From NCBI GenBank assembly GCA_035452965.1, contig DAOTCE010000002.1, positions 247,898 through 311,897 on the forward strand: a DNA stretch of 64,000 nt. Direction: 5' to 3'. Under the pieces are notes generated by a model that was not told where the DNA came from, did not search any database, and saw nothing but the letters and a program-made list of their open reading frames with translations. Below, in pieces: positions 34,558 to 42,236 of this stretch (position 1 is the first letter of the stretch; each line of letters starts with the position of its first letter). Origin of the DNA: Candidatus Paceibacterota bacterium. Its GTDB lineage: Bacteria > Verrucomicrobiota > Verrucomicrobiia > Limisphaerales > UBA8199. Both the position numbers and the translations under genes were made by a program.

Positions 34558-34875
34558 CCCGCCTGCAGCCGCAAAGCCCCATCCTGTTCCAGTTTTGAGC
34601 GGCAGTAGGTCGCCCGAGTCGCCCCAATCCTTCTGAAATAGCCCGAGTTTACGGCGGCTCCCCGGAGGGGCCCCGGTGTGTATCCCATGGGGAGCGCTCC
34701 CCATGGGATACACACCGTAGTCCCGCCGCATTGGCGCCATCCCATCGCCGTCGTTGGCATAGGTGTAGAGTGCCTGTAGCTCGCGGGGTGGCAGCAAACG
34801 TCCAGTTTCGTTGGGCAAACCATCGCAGCCAGGGCCGAACGCCTGTGGCAATTCCTCCAGAACAGCGGCTTCGTG
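34558..34875. repeat. Gene-free stretch with dispersed palindromic element, copy 2
   Basis: The gap between the glycosidase and the ImmA/IrrE gene holds the second copy of the palindrome: arms 34676-34692 and 34699-34715, identical to those at 20.1 kb, with loop AGCGCT. The similarity continues to about 34755. On the minus strand the rest translates partly to a protein-like piece (LPPRELQALYTYANDGDGM) without a start, perhaps a gene remnant. Nothing else was recognised. Confidence 0.6.
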
Positions 34876-35919
34876 TTAGATGACCTGAATGAATGCCTCA
34901 ATGTGCCGCCGTCCGGTCCGCGCCTCAACCGCGATCGGGCAGGCCGGAAGCTGCTGCCCGCTGGAGCTGCGCCATTGACTCAGATCCTCTGCATTTACCA
35001 GGGTAGCCCCCGGGGGGATTGACTCTCGCGAGAAGAAGAGCCGGTGAATGATGGACTGCACGGGCACCTGCATGTGTCGAACAGGACGGCGCGCCAGCTT
35101 GCCGGCAACGTCGTTGCCGATGACCTTCAAAACCCGGAGCTTCGGCGTCGGACGCTTGGCGGGAATGGGTTCCCGGTCGAATTGACGCGCTTCGGCCGCC
35201 GTCATGCCCAGGCCGGCTTCCAGATACATTGCCGGCTTGGGCCACCGCCTCAGGCATGCGATCGCGGTGGCCTGGAAACTGGCCTCGACCGCATACCGCC
35301 GGCGGACAAGGTCAATGGCGGCAAAGTCCAGGCGGCCTCGGGAAAGCACCTCGGCCCCAAAAACGGGCGCGAATAGCGGCTCGAAGAACCCAATTTCCGC
35401 CGCGATCTTGTCCATCAGCCGCTCAACGGCTGAATGCGCGGAAGTGGACCGATGGACGGGTTGAACCTCGGTGGGACCGTCAAGGGTCAGCAGATGGGCG
35501 ATTTCGTGCCAGCGGCTGAACCAGCGGCGGTGGGCCTTGGCCCCGCTGCAATCAATCACGGCCACATATCGCTGCCGGGGGAGAACCGATCGCGCGCGGC
35601 AACGAATCAACGTCGCAAAGGTCTCATCGTCAAAAAGCGAAGGCAGGCTCGCAAATACCACATCGCCGGCGTCAACGTGGCTTCGAACAATCGAGTCCAA
35701 TTCCTCCTGGTGGTAGAACTCCTGGAACTCAAGGTGGAGTCGCCGGCAAACCAGCTGCTCCAGTTCCTGGACGGAGCGGACGCCACCGTCCTCGAGCGCC
35801 CAACCCTCCACCAGCCGCCGGCAAAAGGCGAGGATGGCGCCTACCACCCCTTCCCCACCGGCTACGCCAAGCCGGCGGGCAATCTCCGCCACCCGACTGT
35901 CTCGATCGGCCGCTCTCAT
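34876..35919 (-). CDS. ImmA/IrrE-type zinc metallopeptidase
   Basis: A 347-residue protein starting at ATG 35919, which overlaps the XRE gene stop (ATGA). The HExxH motif is in FSRWHEIAHLLTLDGPTEV, with the 'H-E-[IL]-A-H' form typical of ImmA/IrrE (COG2856) peptidases; AVERLMDKIAAEIGFF then supplies the downstream 'E-x-x-A-x-x-F' helix. The C-terminal 150 residues are unassigned. Such peptidases are commonly encoded beside an XRE repressor and cleave it on a signal, as in ICEBs1 ImmA-ImmR and Deinococcus IrrE-DdrO. A longer upstream open frame through the XRE gene is a shadow. Confidence 0.78.
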   Translation of the reverse strand: MRAADRDSRVAEIARRLGVAGGEGVVGAILAFCRRLVEGWALEDGGVRSVQELEQLVCRRLHLEFQEFYHQEELDSIVRSHVDAGDVVFASLPSLFDDETFATLIRCRARSVLPRQRYVAVIDCSGAKAHRRWFSRWHEIAHLLTLDGPTEVQPVHRSTSAHSAVERLMDKIAAEIGFFEPLFAPVFGAEVLSRGRLDFAAIDLVRRRYAVEASFQATAIACLRRWPKPAMYLEAGLGMTAAEARQFDREPIPAKRPTPKLRVLKVIGNDVAGKLARRPVRHMQVPVQSIIHRLFFSRESIPPGATLVNAEDLSQWRSSSGQQLPACPIAVEARTGRRHIEAFIQVI

Positions 35920-36320
35920 TTCACGTAAGCCTTGACCGCCTCGTAGAACCGTTTCCAGTCCACCTTCTCCAGGTCGTCCGACTTGGAGCGGGAACGATGG
36001 GCGATGATCTGGCGTTGCAGGTCCAGCAGCAGCAGGGCCTGGGCAAAAGTCAAATTGGCCGTCCGGGCAAACTGGGATAGCGAGGCTGGAATATGGACCT
36101 CGCCTTTCTGCGGTTCCAACAGCTCGCCCTTCATCAACTCGTCCATACTGACCCCCAGGGCGTTCGCAATGGCCAGGAGACTGTCGGCGCCGACACTGCG
36201 CTTGCCCGCCTCGACGTCCGAAAGGAAGCCCTTGCTCAGGCCGGACTCGCTGGCCAGCCGCTCCTGGGTCCAATCCAGCTCATTCCGCCGTTTTCTGATT
36301 CGTTCGCCAACCGGGTTCAT
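35916..36320 (-). CDS. XRE-family transcriptional regulator
   Basis: A 134-residue protein. Residues 6-60 are a Cro/CI helix-turn-helix: IRKRRNELDWTQERLASESG then LSKGFLSDVEAGKRSVGADS and LLAIANALGVSMDELM. The C-terminal part is helical and could be the contact or cleavage region for the partner peptidase. It is transcribed with the ImmA/IrrE gene through a 4-bp overlap and diverges from dnaB. The 150-bp divergent gap contains a perfect dyad, ATTCAC-N5-GTGAAT, which could be its operator. The pair may respond to DNA damage or replication stress (inference from IrrE/DdrO and from the dnaB neighbour). Confidence 0.83.
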   Translation of the reverse strand: MNPVGERIRKRRNELDWTQERLASESGLSKGFLSDVEAGKRSVGADSLLAIANALGVSMDELMKGELLEPQKGEVHIPASLSQFARTANLTFAQALLLLDLQRQIIAHRSRSKSDDLEKVDWKRFYEAVKAYVK

Positions 36321-36375
36321 TGCAACGTGTTCAGGGCCGCAAGGGTAAAAGGCGCGGCGGGGGCGGCAAGCCTAA

Positions 36376-36392
36376 ATTCACGCAATGTGAAT
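36376..36392. promoter_or_regulatory. Candidate operator dyad between XRE and dnaB genes
   Basis: ATTCAC (36376-36381), spacer GCAAT, GTGAAT (36387-36392): a perfect 6-bp dyad with 17 bp overall length, the usual size of XRE repressor sites. It lies 55 bp upstream of the XRE start. Confidence 0.45.
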
Positions 36393-36412
36393 AAAATGTT
36401 TACAATTGGCGG

Positions 36413-36462
36413 TTGACGTCCTGTATAGCGAATATATTCTCGTTAGCGAACATTACAGCGAG
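36413..36462 (+). promoter_or_regulatory. Candidate dnaB promoter with direct repeats
   Basis: TTGACG (36413-36418) and TATTCT (36435-36440) are 16 bp apart, about 30 bp upstream of the dnaB ATG. Two copies of TAGCGAAYAT overlap and follow the -10 (36425-36434 and 36443-36452, 18 bp apart), which would suit a repressor binding on one face of the helix. Confidence 0.45.
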
Positions 36463-36470
36463 CTCGGAGT

Positions 36471-37937
36471 ATGAACCATAATAACACAGCGACTCTTCAA
36501 CACGGGACGAGCCTGCGGAGCACCTTGCGCAACGCGCGGCCGGCCGGGAAGCATGGTGATCACGGGCTGCCCCAATCCCTCGAGGCCGAGCAGGGGGTGC
36601 TCGGGTGCATAATGCTCTCCCCCGCGGACTCGCTGCCCGAGTGCTTGCAGGCTTTCAAAGGCAGTAACGAGGTTTTCCACGACCTGCGGCATCGGTCGGT
36701 CTTTGAGTCAATCCGCTCGCTGGCGGAGAAGGGGGCGGCGATAGACATCATCACGTTATCGCAGCACCTTCGTGACCGCGGCCAGTTGGACCAGATCGGC
36801 GGGGTCGGCTACCTCTCCCAGTTGGCGGACACCGTGCCTTCGGCGGCGAACCTCGAGTATTACGTGGGGATTGTGCTCGAGAAGCACCTGCTCCGGCGGG
36901 TGCTGGAAGCGGCGGACGAGATTGCGACGTGGGTGCGCGACAACCCGCAAGACGTGCCGCAGCTCCTTGATCGGGTTGAACGCCACATTCTGGAAATCAA
37001 CAGTGACCGGGTTGGGGTCGCTGAAAACCGGATGCTGGATATTATGCGGCAGGCCCAGGCTACGATCCAGGATCTGTTCGAGCGGCAGGGCGAGCTCAAG
37101 GGAATCCCCAGCGGCTTTCGCGACCTGGACCGCAAATACACGAACGGTTTCAATGGCGGTGAAATGATCGTGATCGCCGCCCGGCCGAGCGTCGGCAAGA
37201 CCTCCTTTGCCATGAACATTGCCGAGCATGTCGCGGTGGGGCGGGGCTTGCCGGTGGGCGTGTTCAGCCTGGAGATGTCTGCGGAGTCGCTGGGCCTGCG
37301 GCTGCTGTGCTCGCGCGCCCGGGTCAACTTGAGCGACGTGCGCGAGGGGTTTTTGGCAGATCCCGACTTCCGCCGGCTGGCTGTTGCGGCCAGCGCGCTG
37401 GCCAAAGCGCCGTTGTATATCGATGACACCGGCGGCATCACCATCCTGGAGCTGCGGGCCAAAGCGCGGCGGATGAAACAGAAATATAATATCGCGTTGT
37501 TCGTTGTGGATTACCTTCAACTGGTGCATCCGGAAAACATGCGGCTGGATGCCCGGCACCAGGAAGTGGCGGAGATCTCCAGCGGACTCAAAGAGATGGC
37601 GAAGGAGTTGAAGGTCCCCGTGATCGTGCTGAGCCAGATGAACCGGGACTACGAGCGGGAACCCAAGAAGCGAAAGCCGCGCCTGTCGGATCTGAGGGAA
37701 TCGGGGGCGATTGAGCAGGATTCAGACTTTGTGGGGTTGCTCTACAAAGCCAAGGAGGAGGATGAAAACCAGGCGGCCAACGCGCGCCCCGCCGAGGGCA
37801 TAGCCGTCAACCTGCTCATCGCCAAACACCGCAACGGCCCCACCGGGGAGGTAGCCCTTACCTTCCTGAAGGGCTACACCCGCTTCGAGAGCGCTGCCCC
37901 GGTGTCGGATGAGGACGTTCCGACAATGGAGAACTGA
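36471..37937 (+). CDS. dnaB: Replicative DNA helicase DnaB
   Basis: A 488-residue protein of normal DnaB length. The N-terminal collar domain begins at LPQSLEAEQGVLGCIMLSP and includes HDLRHRSVFESI. The RecA-like motor has Walker A AARPSVGKTSFAMNIAEH (near residue 240), Walker B IALFVVDYLQLV, the H3 segment VIVLSQMNRDYE and the Arg-finger region SDLRESGAIEQDSDFVG. It unwinds DNA ahead of the replication fork as a hexamer loaded by a DnaC/DnaI-like factor. No intein is present. Convergent with the DoxX gene, 12 bp apart. Confidence 0.95.
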   Translation: MNHNNTATLQHGTSLRSTLRNARPAGKHGDHGLPQSLEAEQGVLGCIMLSPADSLPECLQAFKGSNEVFHDLRHRSVFESIRSLAEKGAAIDIITLSQHLRDRGQLDQIGGVGYLSQLADTVPSAANLEYYVGIVLEKHLLRRVLEAADEIATWVRDNPQDVPQLLDRVERHILEINSDRVGVAENRMLDIMRQAQATIQDLFERQGELKGIPSGFRDLDRKYTNGFNGGEMIVIAARPSVGKTSFAMNIAEHVAVGRGLPVGVFSLEMSAESLGLRLLCSRARVNLSDVREGFLADPDFRRLAVAASALAKAPLYIDDTGGITILELRAKARRMKQKYNIALFVVDYLQLVHPENMRLDARHQEVAEISSGLKEMAKELKVPVIVLSQMNRDYEREPKKRKPRLSDLRESGAIEQDSDFVGLLYKAKEEDENQAANARPAEGIAVNLLIAKHRNGPTGEVALTFLKGYTRFESAAPVSDEDVPTMEN

Positions 37938-37949
37938 GCGGCATCAGCG

Positions 37950-38417
37950 TCATCCCGCCGGCTTGCCCGGCTCGGGATCCGGCGCAGGGGCGCCTCGCTC
38001 GCCGAAGAGAACGCGGTCCAGGGAGAAGCGCCCCGGGCCGGCGAGCAGCAGCAGGAGAGCAACGCAGAGAAAGGTGGCGGGGAGTTCAACGGCACCGCCA
38101 CCCTTCTGTGCGACGAACGGCAGATGGAACACCATCGCCGTCATCCAGACGGCGACCGCCATCGTGCAGGTGAGGCCGAAGGAAGCCAGGGGCGTCAGCA
38201 CGCCGAGCATCCAGGCCAGCCCGCCCCCAAATTCCGCGAGGGCCGCCAGCGCCTGGAAGAAAGGCGGGATGGTGGCATCCGGCCCCATCCAGCCGAACGG
38301 CTGCCGAATCTTGCTGTAGCCGTGGAACATGAACGCGAGCCCGACCACCAGCCTGATTAAGAGCAGGGGAATGGACACGCGCGCAGACAACCGCAGTGGT
38401 TTGAGTAGTTGCATCAT
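37950..38417 (-). CDS. DoxX-family membrane protein
   Basis: A 155-residue protein from the first of two adjacent ATGs at 38417. Four hydrophobic segments are visible: LLLIRLVVGLAFMFHGYSKI, FQALAALAEFGGGLAWMLGV, ASFGLTCTMAVAVWMTAMVF and LPATFLCVALLLLLAGPGRF. The pattern 'R-x-x-x-G-x-x-F-x-x-H-G-x-x-K' at the start and 'E-F-x-G-G' in helix 2 are DoxX hallmarks. The family is linked to quinone redox processes and thiosulfate oxidation, but most members are uncharacterised. The gene begins 2 bp after the MoaD/ThiS-like gene, so it is the third gene of that operon. Confidence 0.83.
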   Translation of the reverse strand: MMQLLKPLRLSARVSIPLLLIRLVVGLAFMFHGYSKIRQPFGWMGPDATIPPFFQALAALAEFGGGLAWMLGVLTPLASFGLTCTMAVAVWMTAMVFHLPFVAQKGGGAVELPATFLCVALLLLLAGPGRFSLDRVLFGERGAPAPDPEPGKPAG

Positions 38418-38419
38418 AG

Positions 38420-38716
38420 TTAACCTCCCGCCATAGCGCCCACGATCAGGAATGGCTCCGCGCCTGTGGCAACCGCTTCCGGCACCGGGCGGTCGGCAGG
38501 CTCCTGGGACAAGTCCTGTTCGCAGGCGAAAAAGCGCACAAAGGGCCGGCGCCGCAGCGAGACGTGGTCGCGGATCGTCCCGCGCAGCACAGGGTAGGAG
38601 GCCTCGAGCGCGTCCAGCACTGAGCAGAGCGTGGCCGGCCCGTTCACTTCGAGCCGCACCTCGCCATCCACGCGGGCCAGCGTCCGCAAATGAGCTGGGA
38701 GCAGGACCCGGATCAT
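38420..38716 (-). CDS. MoaD/ThiS-like beta-grasp protein ending Gly-Gly
   Basis: A 98-residue protein that fits the MoaD/ThiS fold: an N-terminal strand VLLPAHLRTLARVDGEVRLE, a helix TLCSVLDALEASYPVLRGTI, then VRFFACEQD and a C-terminus FLIVGAMAGG that ends exactly in Gly-Gly. A terminal di-Gly is the site of adenylation and thiocarboxylation in sulfur carriers. No dedicated E1/ThiF gene is adjacent; the E1 at 24 kb is the only one in the window. Its ATG overlaps the BNR-repeat gene stop (ATGA). I recall the pairing of this small protein with BNR-repeat proteins from other genomes, but its function is not known to me. Confidence 0.75.
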   Translation of the reverse strand: MIRVLLPAHLRTLARVDGEVRLEVNGPATLCSVLDALEASYPVLRGTIRDHVSLRRRPFVRFFACEQDLSQEPADRPVPEAVATGAEPFLIVGAMAGG

Positions 38717-39828
38717 GGCAACGTCTGGACCGCGACCGACAACACCGGAGGAAGATCGCGAACGATCGGGCTCCACCGGTCGCCGCTGTTGGCGGAGGCA
38801 TAGACCTGTCCGCCCGTGGTGCCAAAGTACACGCCGCAGGGCGCGAGCGAGTCCACCGCCATCGCGTCGCGCAGCACGTTTACGTAGCAGTCGCTTTGGG
38901 GGAGACCCTGCGTGAGCGCCTCCCACTCGTTCCCGCCGGTCCGGCTGCGGTAAACCCGCAGCTTGCCCTCTGGCGGAAAGTGCTCGGTGTCGCTCTTGAT
39001 CGGGATGACGTAAAGGGTGCCTGGTTCGTGCGCGTGAACCTCGACGGGGAAGCCAAAATCGGACGGCAGATTCCCGCTGACCTCCTGCCAGGACTCGCCG
39101 GCATTATCGCTGCGCATGACATCCCAATGTTTCTGCATGAACAGCACATCCGGGCGGGAGGGGTGCAGGGCGATGCGGTGGACGCAGTGGCCCACTTCCG
39201 CATCGGGGTCTGGCAGGGAGTAAGGTGAGGTGAGGCCCGAGTTCATCGGCCGCCAGGTCTGGCCGGCATCATCGGTGCGAAAGACCCCGGCGGCTGAGAT
39301 GGCGATGAACATCCGCCCGGGACGAGCCGGGTCCTGGAGGATCGTGTGGAGACACATCCCGCCGGCGCCGGGCTGCCAGAGGTGGCCCTTGGCGCCGCGC
39401 AGTCCGGACAACTCCTCCCAGTTCTGACCGCCATCCGTGCTCCGGAACAGCGCCGCGTCCTCCACTCCGGCATAGACGGTCTCAGGGTCCGTGAGGGACG
39501 GCTCCAAGTGCCAGACGCGCTTGAACTCCCAGGGATGCTGTGTGCCGTCATACCACAGATGAGTGCCCGGGACGCCGTCATAGACGAACCTGTCGCCGAC
39601 CGGCTCCCAGGTCTGGCCCCCGTCGTCGGAGCGCTGGATTTTCTGCCCGAACCAGCCGCTGCACTGCGAGGCGTAAAGCCGGTCCGGCTGAATCGGCGAG
39701 CCCTTGATGTGGTAGATCTCCCACCCGGCAAAAAGGGGGCCGCTGACTTCCCATCGTTTGCGGGCACCGTCCGCCGTCAGGACGAACGCTCCTTTCCGTG
39801 TGCCAACCAGGACCCGCACCCTGCTCAT
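38713..39828 (-). CDS. BNR/Asp-box beta-propeller protein (exo-sialidase or VPS10-like)
   Basis: A 371-residue protein without a signal peptide. It contains repeated Asp-box motifs (S-x-D-x-G-x-x-W): RSDDGGQTWEPV, RSTDGGQNWEEL, RTDDAGQTWRPM, RSDNAGESWQEV and a later weaker SANSGDRWSPI, that is, a propeller of sialidase/VPS10 type. The N-terminus VLVGTRKGAFVLTADG is common to cytoplasmic 'glycosyl hydrolase' proteins of this family. The sialidase Arg triad is not evident, so true glycosidase activity is doubtful. It is the first gene of an operon with the MoaD/ThiS-like and DoxX genes. Confidence 0.78.
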   Translation of the reverse strand: MSRVRVLVGTRKGAFVLTADGARKRWEVSGPLFAGWEIYHIKGSPIQPDRLYASQCSGWFGQKIQRSDDGGQTWEPVGDRFVYDGVPGTHLWYDGTQHPWEFKRVWHLEPSLTDPETVYAGVEDAALFRSTDGGQNWEELSGLRGAKGHLWQPGAGGMCLHTILQDPARPGRMFIAISAAGVFRTDDAGQTWRPMNSGLTSPYSLPDPDAEVGHCVHRIALHPSRPDVLFMQKHWDVMRSDNAGESWQEVSGNLPSDFGFPVEVHAHEPGTLYVIPIKSDTEHFPPEGKLRVYRSRTGGNEWEALTQGLPQSDCYVNVLRDAMAVDSLAPCGVYFGTTGGQVYASANSGDRWSPIVRDLPPVLSVAVQTLP

Positions 39829-39977
39829 GCGGGGCTCCTGTTCTGGAGGGTTGTCTTGAATCTGCTCACCTGCTTCAGCTTAGCATAATTCGTGATAAAC
39901 CGCGAGTGAGATAGGGCGCACCGTGTCAGGGCGGATAGGGGGGCGCGAAGCGAGTGAAAAATGAGCAAAGAAATAAT

Positions 39978-40006
39978 TTGAACAGGTTGCTGCAAGGTGG
40001 TATCAT
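39978..40006 (+). promoter_or_regulatory. Promoter upstream of hairpin-rich region
   Basis: TTGAAC (39978-39983) and TATCAT (40001-40006) are spaced by 17 bp, in a locally AT-rich stretch. Transcription would start near 40013, just before a series of hairpins and 220 bp before accA. Confidence 0.5.
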
Positions 40007-40011
40007 ATGAG

Positions 40012-40180
40012 TAGCGCGAGAGAAGATTTCGCTGTTCGTTTAGGGTTAGCATAGAGGCTTTGCTTGTAATGCGGTTCGAACAGCGACCGAATAGTTGGCC
40101 GCATTACCCTTCTGAGCGCCTGGGTGAAGGCGTATAAGTCTCGTCACCACGAAGAGCTGGATGCGAATCCGGCTCTTTGT
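40012..40180 (+). ncRNA. Candidate structured RNA or accA leader with four hairpins
   Basis: No protein gene is supported between 39829 and 40231. On the plus strand there are consecutive hairpins: an imperfect AGCG...CGCT stem near 40013-40034; a perfect 9-bp stem GTAATGCGG (40066-40074)/CCGCATTAC (40099-40107); CGCCT/AGGCG (40117-40132); and an 11-bp stem AAGAGCTGGAT (40152-40162)/ATCCGGCTCTT (40167-40177) with a GCGA loop and one G-T pair, followed by TGTATGT. A good promoter lies just upstream. I could not match it to a known RNA family. Confidence 0.4.
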
Positions 40181-40196
40181 ATGTACGAAATGACCG

Positions 40197-40225
40197 TTGC
40201 CGGGGGGCGGCGAAATGACTAGGCT
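40197..40225 (+). promoter_or_regulatory. Promoter placing accA on a possibly leaderless mRNA
   Basis: TTGCCG (40197-40202) and TAGGCT (40220-40225) are 17 bp apart. The expected start site falls at about 40231-40233, on the GTG start codon of accA at 40232. The purine-rich AGGGAGG overlaps that GTG and cannot act as its ribosome binding site. Confidence 0.45.
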
Positions 40226-40231
40226 AGGGAG

Positions 40232-41224
40232 GTGAAACATCAACTCGACTTTGAACGGCCGATCGTGGAGCTGCAGAACAAGCTCGAGGAGTTGAGGAAA
40301 CACCCGGAGGCCCACTCGCTGGATATCAGCGTTGAAGATGAAGTCCGGTTGATTGAGAAGAAGCTGGAGGAAACCAAACGGCAGATATTTGCCAATCTCA
40401 GCGCGTGGGACCGGGTCAAAATCGCGCGGCACCCGAAGCGGCCCTTTACGCTGGACTACATCCAGGCCGCGTTTAGCGGGTTCAGCGAGCTGCACGGCGA
40501 CCGGCTGTTTGCGGAAGACCGCGCGATCGTGGCGGGCTTTGCCTGCCTGGGGGAGCACAAGGTGATGGTGATGGGGACGCAAAAGGGCCGCGACACCAAG
40601 GAGAACATCCGGCGTAATTTCGGTTCGGCGCACCCGGAGGGGTATCGCAAGGCGCTGCGGCTGATGCGCCTGGCCAACAAGTTTGGGCTGCCGATCGTAA
40701 CGCTGATAGACACCGCGGGGGCCTATCCGGGCATTGGGGCGGAAGAGCGGCATATCGCGGAGGCGATCGCGGTGAACCTGCGCGAGATGATGGTGATGGA
40801 GGTTCCCATAATCGCCGCCGTTATTGGTGAAGGCGGCTCCGGCGGGGCGCTGGGCATTGGCGTGGCGGACCGGGTTCTCATACTGGAGAATGCCTACTAT
40901 TCGGTCATCAGCCCGGAGGGTTGCGCGGCGATTCTGTGGAAGGAGCGCTCGGCGGCGGCCAAAGCGGCCGAGGCGCTCAAAATTACCGCCAAACACCTGT
41001 TGGAACTGGGGCTGGTGGACGAGATTATCCCCGAGCCGCTGGGTGGCGCGCACGCGAATCGCGCCGCTGCGGCCCAGACATTGCGGGAATATTTGCTCAA
41101 GCATCTCGAACAGCTCAAAGCTCTGCCGGTCGCCGAACGCCTGGAGCAGCGTTACGCCAAGTTTCGCAACTTCGGGCGCTATAGCGAGAACCAACCCGCG
41201 ACAGCGGAGAATGCCGCGGGCTGA
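40232..41224 (+). CDS. accA: Acetyl-CoA carboxylase carboxyltransferase subunit alpha
   Basis: A 330-residue protein of standard AccA length. The GTG at 40232 is the only start after an upstream in-frame stop, and QLDFERPIVELQNKLEEL matches the family N-terminus. The core carries FSELHGDRLFAEDRAIVAGF, FGSAHPEGYRKALRLM, VTLIDTAGAYPGIGAEERH and GEGGSGGALGIGVADRV; the Gly-Gly pairs form the oxyanion holes for the biotin/CoA carboxyl transfer. It forms malonyl-CoA for fatty acid synthesis with AccD, AccB and AccC, none encoded here; fabI of the same pathway lies at 54.6 kb. Confidence 0.96.
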   Translation: MKHQLDFERPIVELQNKLEELRKHPEAHSLDISVEDEVRLIEKKLEETKRQIFANLSAWDRVKIARHPKRPFTLDYIQAAFSGFSELHGDRLFAEDRAIVAGFACLGEHKVMVMGTQKGRDTKENIRRNFGSAHPEGYRKALRLMRLANKFGLPIVTLIDTAGAYPGIGAEERHIAEAIAVNLREMMVMEVPIIAAVIGEGGSGGALGIGVADRVLILENAYYSVISPEGCAAILWKERSAAAKAAEALKITAKHLLELGLVDEIIPEPLGGAHANRAAAAQTLREYLLKHLEQLKALPVAERLEQRYAKFRNFGRYSENQPATAENAAG

Positions 41225-41261
41225 ACTGCCGGCAAGTTCGAAGCCTCCAGGCCAGGTCCGA

Positions 41262-42236
41262 ATGCTCTACCCTTTAACCTTCCGGCCCATTTTCAAGGAG
41301 CGCGTTTGGGGCGGGCGCGAGCTGGAACGGCTTTACCATAAGGCCCTGCCGCCGGGGGTGCCCATCGGCGAATCGTGGGAAATCGCCGACCGGCCGGGGG
41401 ACGTCAGTGTCATCGCCAATGGCCCGCTTGCGGGCAGGGACTTGCATTGGCTCACGGAGAATCACGCGGCCGACCTGCTCGGCGATGCCCGGCCCCAGGC
41501 TGGGCGATTCCCGCTGCTGTGCAAGATTCTCGATGCGCGGGAGAAGCTCTCGCTGCAGGTGCATCCGCCGGCGGCCGTGGCGGGGCGGCTCGGGGGGGAG
41601 CCCAAAACCGAGATGTGGTATGTCGCGGAGGCCGCGCCGGATGCGGAGCTTTATGCCGGTCTGAAGCACGGCGTCACCCGTGCCGAGTTTGAACGGAAGC
41701 TTGCGAACGGCAAGGTGGCAGAGTGTTTTCACCGGGTGAGGGTGCGGCCGGGGGACGCCATGTTCATGCCCAGTGGCCGGGTCCACGGGCTCGATGCGGG
41801 GCTGGTCATCTTCGAGATCCAGCAGAATTCGGACACTACCTACCGGGTGTTCGATTGGAACCGTGTCGGCCTGGATGGCAAACCCCGCGAGCTGCACATC
41901 CCGCAGTCGCTGGCCAGCATCAACTTCGAAGACTTCGAGCCATCGCCGCTGCCGCTGGCGTATCTCCAGCACGGCGGGCACAAAGTGCGGCCGCTTGTTA
42001 GCGATCCCAGCTTCAGCGTCGAGGCTTGCGAGGCGGGTGCGGGAGCCAGTCTTGCGCTCCGGCGGGGGAAGATGCAATTGATCGCGCTGCTGACCGGGCG
42101 GGTGCGCATCGGCCATGGGCGCGGGGCGCCGACGCTGCCGCTGGCGGCGGGCGAGTTCTGCCTGGTGCCGGCCAGCCTGGAGCAGGTCGCGGTGCACGCC
42201 GAGACACCGTCGGCGTTTCTGCGGGTCGAAGCGTGA
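41262..42236 (+). CDS. manA: Type I mannose-6-phosphate isomerase
   Basis: A 324-residue cupin enzyme from ATG 41262. The N-terminal FRPIFKERVWGGRELERL is typical of class I phosphomannose isomerases. Zinc-site residues are visible in LSLQVHPPAAVA (Gln, His) and KTEMWYVAEA (Glu), with the third His in PSGRVHGLDAG. VIFEIQQNSDTTYRVFDW is the conserved loop after it. It interconverts mannose-6-P and fructose-6-P in the cytoplasm, feeding GDP-mannose synthesis or mannose catabolism. The 3' end overlaps the GTG start of the membrane protein gene by 4 bp. A longer upstream frame within accA is a shadow. Confidence 0.92.
   Translation: MLYPLTFRPIFKERVWGGRELERLYHKALPPGVPIGESWEIADRPGDVSVIANGPLAGRDLHWLTENHAADLLGDARPQAGRFPLLCKILDAREKLSLQVHPPAAVAGRLGGEPKTEMWYVAEAAPDAELYAGLKHGVTRAEFERKLANGKVAECFHRVRVRPGDAMFMPSGRVHGLDAGLVIFEIQQNSDTTYRVFDWNRVGLDGKPRELHIPQSLASINFEDFEPSPLPLAYLQHGGHKVRPLVSDPSFSVEACEAGAGASLALRRGKMQLIALLTGRVRIGHGRGAPTLPLAAGEFCLVPASLEQVAVHAETPSAFLRVEA

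Noticed and set aside
35920..36273. Upstream extension of the ImmA/IrrE gene through the XRE gene
   Set aside because: The XRE gene occupies this DNA in another frame with a clear helix-turn-helix, and an ATGA overlap provides a natural start at 35919.
40066..40107. tRNA gene suggested by GGTTCGAA inside a stem at 40.07 kb
   Set aside because: No cloverleaf can be drawn around it: no acceptor stem, D-arm or anticodon arm at the right distances, and no 3' CCA context.
40046..41194. Minus-strand 382-residue frame opposite accA
   Set aside because: accA on the plus strand is complete and conserved; the opposite frame has no recognisable motif.
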